The notes beneath the pieces are model-generated. The model made no database searches and was not told the DNA's origin. It saw only the letters and a program-made list of their open reading frames with translations. This document shows positions 63,461 through 64,000 of a stretch of DNA of 64,000 bases, in pieces (position 1 is the first letter of the stretch; every line of letters starts with the position of its first letter). Made by a program: the position numbers and the translations under genes. This DNA is from UBA6772 sp965183875 (GTDB lineage: Bacteria > Bacteroidota > Bacteroidia > Flavobacteriales > UBA7430), in the NCBI GenBank assembly GCA_965183875.1, contig CBCYMK010000027.1:17840-81839 (forward strand). Direction: 5' to 3'.

Positions 63461-64000
63461 TAAATGATGCTTATAAATCCTTAAAGAAATACCTGAAGGA
63501 AAATAAAGGATCCCCAAAGATTCAAGAGGAAAGTCTAAATGGAATACAATCACGTTTACTTGGTTCAGAGTGTTTCAACTTACGTAAACTCATAATACCA
63601 ATAGCATCTCTTTCAGGAGTAGTCACCAGTGAAGCTCTTATGCAAATGGATTTTGAGACCATTGGTTTACAGGGTAGATTTAGAGAACTAATCGGAGATC
63701 CAGCAGTTGGATTTACTGCGATGGTATTTGGACAACCTAAGGGTGGGAAATCTACTCTAATGCTTGAATTTGCTCATTACTTAGCTTCAAATCATGGGAA
63801 TGCCCTTTATGTAGCTTTTGAAGAAGGTTATGGTTATACTTTAAAGGAGAAAATTACTCGTATCGGGGCTATACACCCTAAACTTCATTTTGCAGAGGAA
63901 TTACCAGGGAATCTAGATAACTATGACTTTGTATTCATTGACAGTGTGAGCCGTGCTGGAATGGAACTAGACGATATGATTAAACTCAAGAATAAGTACC
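63433..64000 (+). CDS. RecA/RadA-like ATPase, partial at right edge
   Basis: An open frame to the window end (about 189 residues). MVFGQPKGGKSTLMLEFAHYLA is a Walker A (GQPKGGKST), YDFVFIDS a Walker B, and VAFEEGYGYTLKEKI an intermediate RecA-like block. It resembles RadA/DnaB-core ATPases. The text EEI-DPYVISLNDAYKSLKKYL suggests it continues directly from the frameshifted upstream protein, giving a RadC-ATPase fusion. A GTG at 63451 could be a start otherwise. Confidence 0.7.

Noticed and set aside
1..64000. CRISPR arrays, insertion sequences, rRNA operons
   Set aside because: I looked for regularly spaced repeats, transposases and rRNA sequence and found none.

Overview
The window looks like a piece of a low-GC Bacteroidota chromosome, most likely Flavobacteriia. 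Type IX secretion sorting tails sit on two secreted proteins, promoters follow the TTG-N19/20-TAnnTTTG pattern, the tmRNA tag ends GESNYALAA, and gene families such as DUF4248, fused E1 alpha-beta dehydrogenase and DUF3570 point the same way. Genus cannot be set from sequence alone.

1-14.1 kb is a sulfide/sulfane-sulfur island. It holds two YeeE/YedE transporters, a sulfide:quinone oxidoreductase (SQR), cytochrome bd oxidase (cydAB), a persulfide-dioxygenase-like metallo-beta-lactamase/rhodanese fusion, three further rhodanese proteins, a thioredoxin-like protein without a CXXC pair, a secreted multicopper oxidase, a TauE/SafE exporter and a Crp/Fnr regulator. A 14-16 bp CRP-like palindrome (TGTRACA-NN-TGTYACA type) precedes five of these transcription units, including the regulator itself. 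A decayed copy of the SQR 5' end with its operator lies upstream of cydAB. The likely flow is sulfide to quinone-bound electrons (bd oxidase) and persulfide, then to sulfite and thiosulfate, then export.

14.1-23 kb carries a thioredoxin/ApbE/DUF4266/DUF3570 operon and a TetR-MMPL-LolA-like-cupin-barrel-lipoprotein operon with two copies of its own operator. 23.2-47.2 kb is mostly housekeeping: tmRNA, Lrp/AsnC with a divergent ammonium transporter, E1 dehydrogenase, cysteine desulfurase, phosphoglucosamine mutase, TPR protein, phosphosulfolactate synthase, DUF368 and a shikimate dehydrogenase (aroE) broken by one base, SCO, MsrA, a secreted hydrolase-fold protein, rRNA methylase, RluD, PASTA protein, TamB-like protein and TsaD.

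47.4-64 kb and beyond is an integrated element. Two identical tRNA-Asp genes are followed by an IntDOT-like tyrosine recombinase, a DUF4248 protein, two cargo genes on the opposite strand (one HEPN-like), then a tightly overlapping block of about a dozen genes. These include small membrane-anchored proteins, a transglutaminase-like protein with a basic tail, four consecutive beta-rich small proteins, a coiled-coil protein, an annexin-like/SH3-like protein and a glucosaminidase. Fibre-like genes, a RadC/JAB protein and a RecA-like ATPase follow. No terminase, portal or tail-tube gene was recognised, so a tailless, possibly membrane-containing virus-like element is a reasonable but unproven reading. 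About 59.4-63.45 kb is full of single-base frameshifts while the encoded protein text between them stays intact, which looks more like local sequence error than old decay.
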